Origin: an uncultured Eubacteriales bacterium
GTDB taxonomy: Bacteria > Bacillota > Clostridia > Oscillospirales > Oscillospiraceae
Direction: 5' to 3'
Assembly (NCBI GenBank): GCA_900320595.1
Contig: ONSW01000024.1
Location: 1-34,372, forward strand
Length of the DNA stretch: 34,372 bases
Shown: in pieces, positions 14,437 to 24,793 of the stretch
Layout: the number at the start of each line of letters is the position of its first letter
Position numbering within the stretch: position 1 is the stretch's first letter
The notes under the pieces: generated by a model
Seen by the model: the letters and a program-made list of their open reading frames with translations, nothing else
Told to the model about the DNA's origin: nothing
Database searches by the model: none
Position numbers and translations under genes: made by a program

Positions 14437-15366
14437 TTATTCTTTTTCCGCGAGCAGCTTTAGGATCTGCACGGCGTTCGACGCCGCGCCCTTGCGGATC
14501 TGGTCGCCGCAGCACCAGAGCGTCAGACCGTTTTCGTCGGTCAGATCCTCGCGGATGCGGCCGACCCAGACGAGATCCTGATCCGTGGTGTCAAGGGGCG
14601 TGGGGTAGCAGCGGCCCTCGTAATCCTCAATCAGACGCACGCCCGGGAAGGCGGCGACAGCGGCTCTGGCGTCCGCGACGGAGACCTTTTCCTTCGTATG
14701 CAGCGTCACGGCGATCGAGTGGGAGCGCATGACCGGCACGCGCACACAGGTGCAGTTGACCTTCAGCTCGGGGCTGTGCAGGATGCGGCGGCCCTCGTTC
14801 TGCATCTTCATCTCTTCCTTGGTATAGTCGTTGCCGTAGGGCGCGTCGATAAAGGGGATGACGTTCATCGCGATCTGCGCGGCAAAGGTCCTGACCTCGG
14901 GCTTCTCCCCGTTCGCCAGGGCTGCCATCTGGGAATTGAGCTCGGCGATGCCGGCCTGGCCCGCGCCGGAGACGGCCTGGTAGGTGCAGACGATCATCTT
15001 CTCGATCGGCGAAAGTCTCGCGATGCCGGCCACGGCCATCAGCGCGATGATCGTGCAGCAGTTGGGGTTTGCGATCAGGCCGCTGTTGTCAAAGGCGTCC
15101 GCGCCGTTGATCTCCGGCACGACAAGGGGGACGTCCGGCTCGAGACGGAAGGCGCCGAGGACAAAGTCGAGGCCCTCGAAGCTCTCGTCCGTCGCGGCCT
15201 GGATGGCCACGTCCTGTCCCTTGAAGCGGATCAGGCTGCCCGCGCTGCGCGCGCTCGCCAGCGGGCGGAGCTCCGCAACGGGAATGTCGTATTCCTCCAG
15301 GATCTTGAGCATCTCCTGGCCAACGGCGCCGGTCGCGCCGAGTACGCCGATTTTCAGTTTTTTCAT
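14437..15366 (-). CDS. asd: Aspartate-semialdehyde dehydrogenase with an internal deletion
   Basis: Asd reduces aspartyl phosphate to aspartate semialdehyde with NADPH, a step towards lysine, threonine and methionine. The N-terminal NADP loop 'GATGAVGQEML', the catalytic Cys in 'NPNCCTI', 'TYQAVSGAGQAG' and the late 'VRVPVMRSHS' His motif are all present. However, the protein is only 309 residues against about 330-345. 'GLDFVLGA' runs directly into 'FRLEPDVPLVVPEIN': about 25 residues, including the 'G(A)VVxDNSSA' strand of the cofactor domain, are missing at 15150/15151 without a frameshift. Enzyme activity is therefore doubtful, unless a second copy exists elsewhere or the gap is an assembly error. 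The ATG at 15366 has AAAGGAG upstream; the gene follows lysC in the hom operon. Confidence 0.92.
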   Translation of the reverse strand: MKKLKIGVLGATGAVGQEMLKILEEYDIPVAELRPLASARSAGSLIRFKGQDVAIQAATDESFEGLDFVLGAFRLEPDVPLVVPEINGADAFDNSGLIANPNCCTIIALMAVAGIARLSPIEKMIVCTYQAVSGAGQAGIAELNSQMAALANGEKPEVRTFAAQIAMNVIPFIDAPYGNDYTKEEMKMQNEGRRILHSPELKVNCTCVRVPVMRSHSIAVTLHTKEKVSVADARAAVAAFPGVRLIEDYEGRCYPTPLDTTDQDLVWVGRIREDLTDENGLTLWCCGDQIRKGAASNAVQILKLLAEKE

Positions 15367-15383
15367 GAATGATTCTCCTTTCC

Positions 15384-16697
15384 TCATCCCGCGAAACCGT
15401 TATAAAGAACGCGGATCGCCGTTTCAAAGTCCTTGTTGTCCACGCCGACGGTGATCGCCAGCTCATCCGCGCCCTGTGCGATCGTGCGGATGTTCACGCC
15501 CGCGTCGCCTAGCGCCTTGAAAAGGCGGCCGGAGATACCGGGACGGGAGCTCATCTTGCGGCCGACGGCCGCGACGAGCGCGATGTCCTCCTGCACGCGG
15601 ACGTCGTCGGGGCGGCAGGTCTTTCGGATGTCGGCCAGCACGTCATAGAGCGCGTCGCCCATCGCGTTCGTGCCCGACACCAGCGCAAAGCTGTCAAGTC
15701 CGAGCGTGATATGCTCGACCGGTGCGTGATAGCGATCCATGATCTCCAGCGCCTGGCAGAGCGTGTGGTTGGCGTTCATGTCGCGCTTGGTCACCGTGAT
15801 GATTGTAAAGTCGCGCTTTCCGGCGATGCCGGTGATGAAGCGCTCGCCGTCGTCACGGTCGAGCGCGTCGCCGACGATCAGCGTGCCGGGATCGTCGGGG
15901 CGGTTGGTGTTGCGGATGTTGAGCGCGATGCCCTTTTCCTTGACCGGCTCGATCGATTCCTCGTGCATGACCGAGGCGCCCATGAAGGCCAGCTCGCGCA
16001 GCTCGGCATAGGTGACCTTTTCGATCGGGCGCGGATCGGGAACGATCCGGGGGTCGGCCATCAGGATTCCGGAGACGTCCGTCCAGTTTTCATACACGTC
16101 CGCTCCCGCCGCGGCCGCCGCCAGCGCGCCGGTGATGTCGCTGCCGCCGCGGCTCATGACCTTGATCTTGCCGGTGGGCAGGCGGCCGTAAAAGCCCGGG
16201 ATCACGATCCGGCCGTGCTCCGAGAGCGCGGCGGCGATCGACCGGTCGGTCTTCTCGCGGTCAAGCTGGCCGTCAAAGCCGAAGAAGACGCACTCCGCCG
16301 CGTCGACGAAGGCATAGCCGAGGTATTCGGCCATCAGCCGCGCCGTGAAATATTCGCCGCGGGAGACCAGCTCGTCGACGCTCATGCTGCGGTCGAGCCG
16401 CGCGCGCAGCGCCTTCATCTCGCCCTCGACGTCATAGCGCAGGCCCAGCTCGCCGCGGATCTGGGCAAAGCGCTGCTCGATGGTCTGCAGGATCTCGTCG
16501 CAGGACACGCCGTAGGTCAGATGCGCGTGGCAGAGATACAAAAGGTCCGTCAGCTTGTGATCGTCCGCGCTGCGCTTGCCCGCGGCCGACACGACGACGA
16601 TGCGCCGCGAGGGGTCCGCTTCTATTATACTTTTAACTTTTTTGAATTGTTCCGCACCGGCGACGGAGGAGCCGCCGAATTTCGCAGCCTTGAGCAT
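15384..16697 (-). CDS. lysC: Aspartate kinase with regulatory ACT domains
   Basis: The 437-residue protein phosphorylates aspartate, the first step of the aspartate family pathway. The N-terminal catalytic motif is 'KFGGSSVAGAEQFKKV' (residues 4-19), later 'VMSRGGSDITGA' and 'VYENWTDVSGILMADPRIV'. The C-terminal region has two ACT-like parts ('FTIITVTKRDMNANH', 'DIALVAAVGRKMSSRPGISGRLFKALGDAGVNI'), so feedback control by an end product is expected; which one cannot be read from the sequence. The ATG at 16697 follows the hom stop codon by four bases, with GGAGG overlapping the end of hom, so translation is probably coupled. The asd start lies 17 bases after its stop codon. Confidence 0.95.
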   Translation of the reverse strand: MLKAAKFGGSSVAGAEQFKKVKSIIEADPSRRIVVVSAAGKRSADDHKLTDLLYLCHAHLTYGVSCDEILQTIEQRFAQIRGELGLRYDVEGEMKALRARLDRSMSVDELVSRGEYFTARLMAEYLGYAFVDAAECVFFGFDGQLDREKTDRSIAAALSEHGRIVIPGFYGRLPTGKIKVMSRGGSDITGALAAAAAGADVYENWTDVSGILMADPRIVPDPRPIEKVTYAELRELAFMGASVMHEESIEPVKEKGIALNIRNTNRPDDPGTLIVGDALDRDDGERFITGIAGKRDFTIITVTKRDMNANHTLCQALEIMDRYHAPVEHITLGLDSFALVSGTNAMGDALYDVLADIRKTCRPDDVRVQEDIALVAAVGRKMSSRPGISGRLFKALGDAGVNIRTIAQGADELAITVGVDNKDFETAIRVLYNGFAG

Positions 16698-16701
16698 CCT
16701 C

Positions 16702-17850
16702 TCATCCCTCCATCGCGGCAAAGAAGACCGCCGCGCCGCCGAGGCGCAGCTCCTTTGCCTTTGCGTGCATCTCGGTGACGGCCATCTCCTCCGTCACGCC
16801 GCGCACCACGTCGCCGTCAAGCTCTTTTTCCGCAAAGGGCAGGCTGTCGGCGCACCTCTCCGGCAGACGGACGTAATAGCGCTTTTTCACGACGCTGTTG
16901 TCCGCCGCGACGCGCACGCAGGAGCTCTTCATCATCTCGCGGCGGCCGTGGAGGATGTCGATGACGTCGCGCACGACGGCGGATGCCGTCGGGAAGCGGC
17001 CGGCGCCCTGGCCGATGAAGATGATATCGCCGGCGTTTTCGCCGCGGTATTTGGCCATGTTGAAGTTGTTGAGCACCGAGGCCTCGGGCGACGAGACCGG
17101 CAGCAGGCAGGGCTGGACGAAAGCATATATTGCGCCTCTCTCGCTCTCTCCCCCGCTGACGAGCAGACGCAGCACCAGATCCTTTGAGCGAAAATGGCGC
17201 ACGTCGTCGGCCGTGACCGCTTCGATCCCTTCGAGCGAGAAGCCGTCGCACGGCAGTTTGTCATAGGCCACCGCGCAGCCGAGCATGATCTTTCTCAGCG
17301 CGTCGAGTCCGGAGACGTCCGCCGTCGGGTCGGACTCGGCATAGCCGAGATATTGGGCTTCTTTCAGAGCTTCGGCATAGTCCATGCTGCGGCGCTGCAT
17401 CGCGTCGAGCATAAAGTTGGTCGTGCCGTTGAGGATGCCGCCGATGGAGAGGATCCTGTCGCTCTCCGCCGCGAGGGCGAGATTGTGCAGGAAGGGCACC
17501 GCGCCGCCGCAGGCCGCGCTGAAGAGGAAGCCCACGCCCCGCTCCGCCGCGAGTTTTGCCAGCTCCGGCCCATGTGCGGCGACGAGCGCCTTGTTCGAGG
17601 TCACGACATGCTTGCCCGCGCGCAGCGCGGCGCTGACATAGCTGTAAGCCGGCTCAAGGCCGCCCATGACCTCGGCCACCGCGTCCGTCTCCGGATCGGC
17701 GCAGATCTCCTCGATCGACGTGACCTTAAACGGCTTGTCCGCCTTGCCGGGCCGGACGAGCACATAGCGCAGCTCCAGCCCCGGCGCCGCTTCGAGCATC
17801 GAGCAGACGCCCACGCCGACTGTTCCGTATCCCAAAACCGATACTTTCAT
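16702..17850 (-). CDS. hom: Homoserine dehydrogenase with a shortened C-terminal (ACT) region
   Basis: The 382-residue enzyme reduces aspartate semialdehyde to homoserine. The Rossmann motif 'GYGTVGVGV' is at residues 7-15. Also present are 'VTSNKALVA', 'SAACGGAVP', 'GGILNGTTNFML' and 'AQYLGYAESDPTADVSGLDALRK', which carries the substrate-binding and catalytic residues. Enzymes with a full ACT domain have about 400-440 residues. Here the part after 'KKRYYVRL' is only about 50 residues and does not show the usual ACT pattern, so threonine feedback on this enzyme may be weak or absent (inference). It is the first gene of hom-lysC-asd, starting from an ATG at 17850 with AAGAAGGA upstream. Confidence 0.94.
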   Translation of the reverse strand: MKVSVLGYGTVGVGVCSMLEAAPGLELRYVLVRPGKADKPFKVTSIEEICADPETDAVAEVMGGLEPAYSYVSAALRAGKHVVTSNKALVAAHGPELAKLAAERGVGFLFSAACGGAVPFLHNLALAAESDRILSIGGILNGTTNFMLDAMQRRSMDYAEALKEAQYLGYAESDPTADVSGLDALRKIMLGCAVAYDKLPCDGFSLEGIEAVTADDVRHFRSKDLVLRLLVSGGESERGAIYAFVQPCLLPVSSPEASVLNNFNMAKYRGENAGDIIFIGQGAGRFPTASAVVRDVIDILHGRREMMKSSCVRVAADNSVVKKRYYVRLPERCADSLPFAEKELDGDVVRGVTEEMAVTEMHAKAKELRLGGAAVFFAAMEG

Positions 17851-17911
17851 CTATCTGTTCCTTCTTTCTGTAAATCCGCGATAAAAAGACACTTGTATTT
17901 TGTACGCGAAC

Positions 17912-17941
17912 AGTGTATCATGGTGCCATGTCAAAATGCAA
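17912..17941 (-). promoter_or_regulatory. Probable promoter of the hom-lysC-asd operon
   Basis: On the minus strand: TTGCAT (17941-17936), 18 bases, TACACT (17917-17912), with TGA before the -10 (extended -10). The leader of about 55 bases shows no T-box, riboswitch or attenuator. No equally good promoter was found for the divergent thrC side of this 180-base gap. Confidence 0.5.
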
Positions 17942-18030
17942 GCTTTTCTTTTCTTTTCCACAAAAGGGTAGAATTCTTTGACGATCCGGCGTATGATATT
18001 GGGCATATGAAACAACGGGAGGGATGCGGC

Positions 18031-19512
18031 ATGGTTTATATCAGCACGCGGGGCGGCGCCTCGGCCGGTGCGGCGGAGGCTGTCCTGCGCGGGATCGCGG
18101 CGGACGGAGGGCTGTTCGTCGACCCCATGCTCGCTCAGGAGCCCTTTGACTGGCAGCACTGTCTGACGCTCGACGCGCTCGGGATCCAGACCATGCTGCT
18201 CAAGCACTTGCTGCCGGACATCGACGGCATGGACGGGCTTTGCCGCCGCGCGTATGACGGAAAATTTGAAACGGACGAGCTCACGCCGCTCGTCAGGGTC
18301 GGAGAGGATTATGTGCTGGAGCTTTTCCGCGGCCCGACGTCCGCTTTCAAGGACGTGGCGCTTTCGATGCTGCCGCAGCTCGTCACCGCGGCGCGCACGC
18401 AGCGCGGCGAGAGAGGCGAGTGCGTCGTGCTGACGGCCACCTCCGGCGACACGGGCAAGGCCGCGCTCGAGGGCTTTCACGACGTTCCGGGCACGCGCAT
18501 CTTCGTCTTTTATCCCCACGGCGGCGTCAGTGCGATCCAGCGCGCGCAGATGGTCACGCAGGAAGGGAAAAACGTCACGGTCTGCGCCGTGCGCGGCAAC
18601 TTTGACGACTGCCAGACGGGCGTGAAAAAGGCTTTCGCCGCTCTCGCCGGCGACGAGGAGCTACTTTGCCGCGGCCTCTCGCTCTCGAGCGCCAACTCGA
18701 TCAACATCGGCCGTCTCGCGCCGCAGCTGGGCTATTACTTCATCGCCTATGCCGCGCTCCTTCGCGAGGGGCGGATCGCTCTCGGCGACAAGGTGGACTA
18801 TGTGGTGCCGACCGGGAACTTCGGCGATATCCTGGCGGGCTGGATGGCCAAGCGGCTGGGGCTGCCGGTCGGGCGGCTTGTCTGCGCGTCGAACGCTAAC
18901 CGCGTCCTGACGGACTTTTTCGAGACCGGCGTCTATGACCGGCGGCGCGACTTTTACCGCACCGACTCGCCGTCGATGGATATTCTCGTCTCGTCAAATC
19001 TTGAGCGGCTTCTCTTCTATGTCTCGGACGGAGACTGCGCTCTGGTCCGCTCCTGCATGGAGCAGCTTGCGCGGGAGGGCTTTTACCGCTTCCCGGAGGA
19101 GCTGATGGAAAAGCTGCGCGCGGAATTTTCCGCCTATTGCTGCACCGACGCCGAGGGCGCGGAGACGATCGGCGCGCTCTGGCGCGAGGAGGGCTATCTC
19201 TGCGACCCGCACACGGCCGTCGCCGTGCGTGCCGCGCAGGACTATCGCCGGGAGCGGCCGGGCGACGTGCCGCTCGTCATTCTCTCCACCGCCTCGCCCT
19301 ATAAATTCCCCGGTGCCGTGCTCGGCGCGATCGGTGGCCGTGCGGAGGGCGACGAGTATGCGCAGATGGACGCGCTCGCTTCCCTTACCGGCGTACCGGT
19401 CCCGCGCAGACTTGCCGCGCTGCGGGAGAAGGACGTGCTGCACCGCGACGTGATCGGGATCGATGAGATGATCCCGTATATCAAGACAAAACTATCGGAG
19501 GCATTATCATGA
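18031..19512 (+). CDS. thrC: Threonine synthase
   Basis: The 493-residue PLP enzyme converts O-phosphohomoserine to threonine. The N-terminus 'MVYISTRGG' is the classic start of the long ThrC type. 'ELFRGPTSAFKDVALSMLP' contains the PLP lysine. 'VLTATSGDTGKAALEGF', 'SANSINIGRLAPQ' and 'VPTGNFGDILAGWMAKRLGLP' are further conserved blocks. The ATG at 18031 has GGGAGGG upstream; an ATG eight codons earlier has no clear ribosome-binding site. The stop codon overlaps the start of thrB (ATGA at 19509-19512), so the two are translationally coupled. The pair reads away from hom-lysC-asd. Confidence 0.97.
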   Translation: MVYISTRGGASAGAAEAVLRGIAADGGLFVDPMLAQEPFDWQHCLTLDALGIQTMLLKHLLPDIDGMDGLCRRAYDGKFETDELTPLVRVGEDYVLELFRGPTSAFKDVALSMLPQLVTAARTQRGERGECVVLTATSGDTGKAALEGFHDVPGTRIFVFYPHGGVSAIQRAQMVTQEGKNVTVCAVRGNFDDCQTGVKKAFAALAGDEELLCRGLSLSSANSINIGRLAPQLGYYFIAYAALLREGRIALGDKVDYVVPTGNFGDILAGWMAKRLGLPVGRLVCASNANRVLTDFFETGVYDRRRDFYRTDSPSMDILVSSNLERLLFYVSDGDCALVRSCMEQLAREGFYRFPEELMEKLRAEFSAYCCTDAEGAETIGALWREEGYLCDPHTAVAVRAAQDYRRERPGDVPLVILSTASPYKFPGAVLGAIGGRAEGDEYAQMDALASLTGVPVPRRLAALREKDVLHRDVIGIDEMIPYIKTKLSEALS

Positions 19513-20390
19513 TCGTACGTGTACCTGCCAGCTCCGCCAATCTCGGCCCGGGCTTTGACAGCTTCGGCATCGCCTGGCAGCTTTATAATGAAATCAGTTT
19601 TCAGCTTGCCGAGGAGACGGAGATCCTCGGCTGTGGCGAGGCCTATCGGAACGAGGACAATCTGGCGCTGCGCGCCTACCGGCGCGTGCTGGAGCGCTGC
19701 GGCGTCCGAGAGGAGGGCGGCGTCTCGATCCGCTTCGGCAAAACCTCCATCCCCGTTTCGCGCGGGCTCGGCTCCTCCGCGGCGCTGATCACTGCGGGCG
19801 TGATGGCGGCAAACGAGCTGTATGAGCTCGGTCTCTCGCGCGAGAGGCTGTTCCTGCTCGCCACCGAGGTGGAGGGGCATCCCGACAACGTCGCGCCCGC
19901 GCTCTACGGCGGGCTGAGCGTGTCGGCCATGGCCGGCGGGCATGCGGTGACGCGCCGCTTCCCCGTCAGCGACAAGCTGTTCTTCACGGCGCTGATCCCG
20001 CCGTTTGAGCTGTCGACTGCGCTGGCACGCAGTGTCCTGCCCGAGAGCGTCTCCCGCGAGGACGCGATCTTCAACGTGTCGCGCGGCGCGCTGGTGCTGC
20101 GGGCGCTGGGCGACGGCGACGCGGAGCTGCTCGCCTTTGCGATGGACGACCGCATCCACCAATCTTATCGTGCGACGCTGATCGACGGCTTCTCCGCCGC
20201 GCGCATCGAGGCGCAGGAATGCGGCGCGGCCGCGATCTGCATCTCCGGCGCGGGGCCGACGCTGCTTTGCGTATCCGACAGGCCGGACTTTCCTTCCAGG
20301 ATGGAAACGTCGCTTTCGCTGACGCTGCCCGGCTGGGAGATGAAGGCGCTGACGCCCGATCTCGACGGCGCCAAGATCGCCGCGCTGTAA
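19509..20390 (+). CDS. thrB: Homoserine kinase (GHMP family)
   Basis: The 293-residue enzyme phosphorylates homoserine and so provides the substrate of ThrC. The GHMP hallmarks are 'VPASSANLGPGFDSFGIA' at residues 4-21, the ATP loop 'PVSRGLGSSAALI' near residues 84-96, 'EVEGHPDNVAPALYGG', and the C-terminal 'ISGAGPTLLCV'. Length is normal. It overlaps thrC by four bases and ends before a strong terminator (20404-20440). Together with hom, lysC and asd the window encodes every step from aspartate to threonine. Confidence 0.97.
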   Translation: MIVRVPASSANLGPGFDSFGIAWQLYNEISFQLAEETEILGCGEAYRNEDNLALRAYRRVLERCGVREEGGVSIRFGKTSIPVSRGLGSSAALITAGVMAANELYELGLSRERLFLLATEVEGHPDNVAPALYGGLSVSAMAGGHAVTRRFPVSDKLFFTALIPPFELSTALARSVLPESVSREDAIFNVSRGALVLRALGDGDAELLAFAMDDRIHQSYRATLIDGFSAARIEAQECGAAAICISGAGPTLLCVSDRPDFPSRMETSLSLTLPGWEMKALTPDLDGAKIAAL

Positions 20391-20403
20391 AAGCAAAGAA
20401 GAC

Positions 20404-20440
20404 AAACCCGGCGTGACCGCTCTGGTCACGCCGGGTTTTT
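20404..20440 (+). terminator. Terminator after thrC-thrB
   Basis: AAACCCGGCGTGACC, a five-base loop and GGTCACGCCGGGTTT form a perfect 15-bp stem, followed by further T residues. It lies 14 bases after the thrB stop codon. It may also act, less strongly, on the converging gene at 20471-22456. Confidence 0.9.
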
Positions 20441-20470
20441 GTTATCTTGTTTTCTCTCGGATGATATGGC

Positions 20471-22456
20471 TCAGGCCCGGGCGGTCTCGGCGCTGTTCTC
20501 TTTGCGGGCCGCGATGTCGACCGCGCCGCAGGCGACGGCCAGAGCGGCCATCAGCGGGGTGTAGCCGTCGACGAGGAGCATGCGGGAGCCGAGGTTCTGG
20601 GTCAGGGCGAAGATCACGACGGCGAGGATGCCGGCGAGGATCTCGACCGTCAGACCCAGCGTGAAGCGGCGGAGGTAGCTCTGCTCTTCTTCGCTGAGCT
20701 CGTCGCTCTCACGGCTCTGCAGCTCGGAGACGCGCGCGAACTTGCTCTTCATGCCCAGCAGCGGGAGCAGGATATACAGGCTCAGGAGCGCGCAGATCAG
20801 GTTGATCAGCGCCCAGCCGTGGAGGGAGCCGGCGCTCACGACAGGAGCGGCCATCGGCAGCTCGCCGTCAAGGATCTCAACGGTGTCGGCGGCGGGACGC
20901 GCGGCAGCGAGCGTAACGATCTCGGCGCCTTCGTTCCCGGTGCTGCGGGCGGTGTTTTCCGCGGCGATCTCGGTCACGACGGCGGGGGCGTTGTCGTTCC
21001 GGACGGCGGCAGGAGCGGTCGCGACGGTCTTGGCGGCCGGGGCGGTCTCGACGGCGGTGATTTCGGCGGCTTCGGTTTCGGTGATCTCGGTCTCGGTGAT
21101 CTCGGTCTCGACGATTTCGCTCTCGACGGTCTCGGTCTCGATGGTCTCGATTTCGGCGATCTCGTTCTCGGCGATCTCGTTCTCGGCGATCTCGGTCTCG
21201 GCGATCTCGGTCTCGGCGATCTCGGTCTCGGCGATCTCGGTCTCGATGGTCTCGGTCTCGATGGTCTCGGTGGTCTTGGTCTCGAAGATTCCGGCAACGG
21301 CTTCCTTGAGCTCCTTCACTTTGGTTCTGAGCACGCCGTTGATGTTCCAGCCGTCGTTGTTGGCGGACTGGTATTTGACCTGGCACCAGAGGACCGCGTA
21401 ATTCTCGGTCGTGAGGGCGTCGGCCTCGATGCGCTTGCCGGTCTCGTCGCGCATGGTCGTCATGCCTCTGCTGACGAAGGAGGAGATCTTGGTGAGGACT
21501 TCCTCGTCGGTCGGGAGGTTGTCAAGCTTCCAGGTCACGTCGCCGGACTCGGAATCGCTCGTGTGGAGGCCGGTGGAGGCGAGGGTGCGGATGTCTTCGT
21601 CTGCCTGGCTGATGGAGGAACTCATGTAGGAGACCATCATGTACTTGCCCTGGTTGTTTTCCTTGAAGTTCAGCTCGGGGTTGTTATAGATGTCGCCGAC
21701 GTTCTTGCCTTTGTTGCCGTGGGAGGGAGAGGCGAGCTCGTCGGGGGTGATCGTGTTGCCCTCGTCATCGAGCGCGACCATGATCGAGCCGCCGACGGAC
21801 GGGGTGTAGCTGGACAGGTTCTCGCCGAGGAGCGTTCCTGCCTCGAAGCATTCGTTGGCGCTCATGGCGTTGGTCCAGAGGGAGAACTTGGCGAAGGGGG
21901 TGCCGCTGCCGGACTTCCAGCTGCCGCTCCAGGCAGAGGAGAGCACGGCGACGCCGTCGCCGTCGGCATCCAGGGTCTCGGCTGCGACTTCGCTGCCGGG
22001 AGTGACGATCTCGCCGCCTTCGGTCATCCAGCCCTTGAAGGCGTAGCTGACGTAAGCGAAGCGGTCTCTTTCGTTGCCGGTGAAGGTCTGGTAGCTGTGG
22101 GCGTCGAGGTCGTGGATCGTGACGTCCTCGCTGCTGTCGACCTGGGTCTCGTTGCCCTCGACGACGGTGGGCATATCGCCGTAAAGGCTGCCCTTGGACT
22201 TGGTCTCGACGACATCGTAAACGATCGTCAGTGTGTTCTCGTTCTGCGCGATCTCTTCGACGATCTCTTCGGCTGTCTCTTCGGCTGTCTCTTCGGCGAC
22301 CTCTTCGACGACCTCTTCGTTGATGTCTTCGACGATTTCTTCTACGATCTCTTCTTCATTCTCTGCATCGGCATAGATGCGGCCGGCGGGGAGAGCGATG
22401 GAAAGGAACATGGCCAGGACCAGGATCATGGTCAGTGTACGTCTCATTTTCTTCAT
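20471..22456 (-). CDS. Exported membrane-anchored protein with Glu-rich repeats, unknown function
   Basis: The 661-residue protein starts with a signal peptide ('MILVLAMFLSIALPAG...YADA'). An acidic stretch of E-E-I-V-E-E / A-E-E-T units follows (about residues 34-70). Then comes a domain that looks like one InlB B-type repeat ('YAFKGWMTEGGEIVTPGSEV', ending 'AVLSSAWSG'). The middle domain (about 170-385) includes 'ENYAVLWCQVKYQSANNDGWNINGVL' and is unrecognised. After it stands a second low-complexity block of five-residue units (E-I-A-E-T, E-I-A-E-N, E-T-I-E-T; about 390-465), an Ala/Val/Pro-rich stretch, and about three C-terminal membrane helices beginning 'GWALINLICALLSLYILLPLL'. The ATG at 22456 has AAGGTGG upstream. 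It is probably a surface protein anchored by its C-terminus. No LPxTG motif is present. Confidence 0.8.
   Translation of the reverse strand: MKKMRRTLTMILVLAMFLSIALPAGRIYADAENEEEIVEEIVEDINEEVVEEVAEETAEETAEEIVEEIAQNENTLTIVYDVVETKSKGSLYGDMPTVVEGNETQVDSSEDVTIHDLDAHSYQTFTGNERDRFAYVSYAFKGWMTEGGEIVTPGSEVAAETLDADGDGVAVLSSAWSGSWKSGSGTPFAKFSLWTNAMSANECFEAGTLLGENLSSYTPSVGGSIMVALDDEGNTITPDELASPSHGNKGKNVGDIYNNPELNFKENNQGKYMMVSYMSSSISQADEDIRTLASTGLHTSDSESGDVTWKLDNLPTDEEVLTKISSFVSRGMTTMRDETGKRIEADALTTENYAVLWCQVKYQSANNDGWNINGVLRTKVKELKEAVAGIFETKTTETIETETIETEIAETEIAETEIAETEIAENEIAENEIAEIETIETETVESEIVETEITETEITETEAAEITAVETAPAAKTVATAPAAVRNDNAPAVVTEIAAENTARSTGNEGAEIVTLAAARPAADTVEILDGELPMAAPVVSAGSLHGWALINLICALLSLYILLPLLGMKSKFARVSELQSRESDELSEEEQSYLRRFTLGLTVEILAGILAVVIFALTQNLGSRMLLVDGYTPLMAALAVACGAVDIAARKENSAETARA
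21061..21285 (-). repeat. Tandem 15-bp repeats encoding Glu-Ile-Ala-Glu-Thr units
   Basis: A degenerate 15-base unit (GCGATCTCGGTCTCG on the plus strand) is repeated through this stretch. About six successive units at 21156-21245 are almost identical: two with GTTCTCG and four with GGTCTCG endings. It lies within the surface-protein gene and keeps the frame, so slippage would change protein length in five-residue steps. Confidence 0.85.
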
Positions 22457-22525
22457 TGGTAGTTTCCACCTTTCAATCTTATTTGTCAGTCTGTCGCCTT
22501 CGTGGGCGGCTTCATTTCCCTTTTG

Positions 22526-22541
22526 CACGTTCATCATACCA
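22526..22541 (-). promoter_or_regulatory. Possible extended -10 promoter of the surface-protein gene
   Basis: On the minus strand TGG-TATGAT (-10 at 22538-22533) stands about 75 bases before the start codon, without a good -35 box. The surrounding 22457-22634 stretch is otherwise non-coding and AT-rich to the right of 22560. No other clear signal was seen in it. Confidence 0.35.
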
Positions 22542-22634
22542 GCCGCACCGTCAACAGAAGCATCAACAATCAATAAAATAATGCGTCTTTTTCATATTTT
22601 TATTGATTTATTGATTCCTTTTTTCGTGCCGCAC

Positions 22635-22666
22635 AAAAAAAGCACCCGGATCCGCAGATCCGGGTG
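22635..22666 (-). terminator. Terminator of the gdpP-ftsH operon
   Basis: On the minus strand CACCCGGATC, a TGCG loop and GATCCGGGTG form a perfect 10-bp stem, followed by C and seven T residues. It lies 25 bases after the ftsH stop codon. Confidence 0.92.
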
Positions 22667-22690
22667 TTGCTTCTTGTTCCTTTTTCAGGC

Positions 22691-24745
<2,055 letters not shown>

Positions 24746-24793
24746 GCGTGGGTCACATCCTATCTAAGCACGTTGGCTTGTCTGTGCGGTGTT

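Noticed and set aside
17960-18010. Promoter for thrC from TTGACG and TATGAT near 17975-17995
   Set aside because: The two boxes are only about eight bases apart, far from the required 16-18, and no partner at proper spacing was found.
21061-21285. Possible CRISPR array because of regular short repeats
   Set aside because: The units are 15 bases, contiguous, without spacers and keep a reading frame; no cas gene is present.
20819-22462. Open frame of 547 codons on the plus strand with Gly-Leu-Gly-Asp repeats
   Set aside because: It is the exact antisense of the 15-bp Glu-repeat region; the repeats are a reflection of that gene and there is no start signal.
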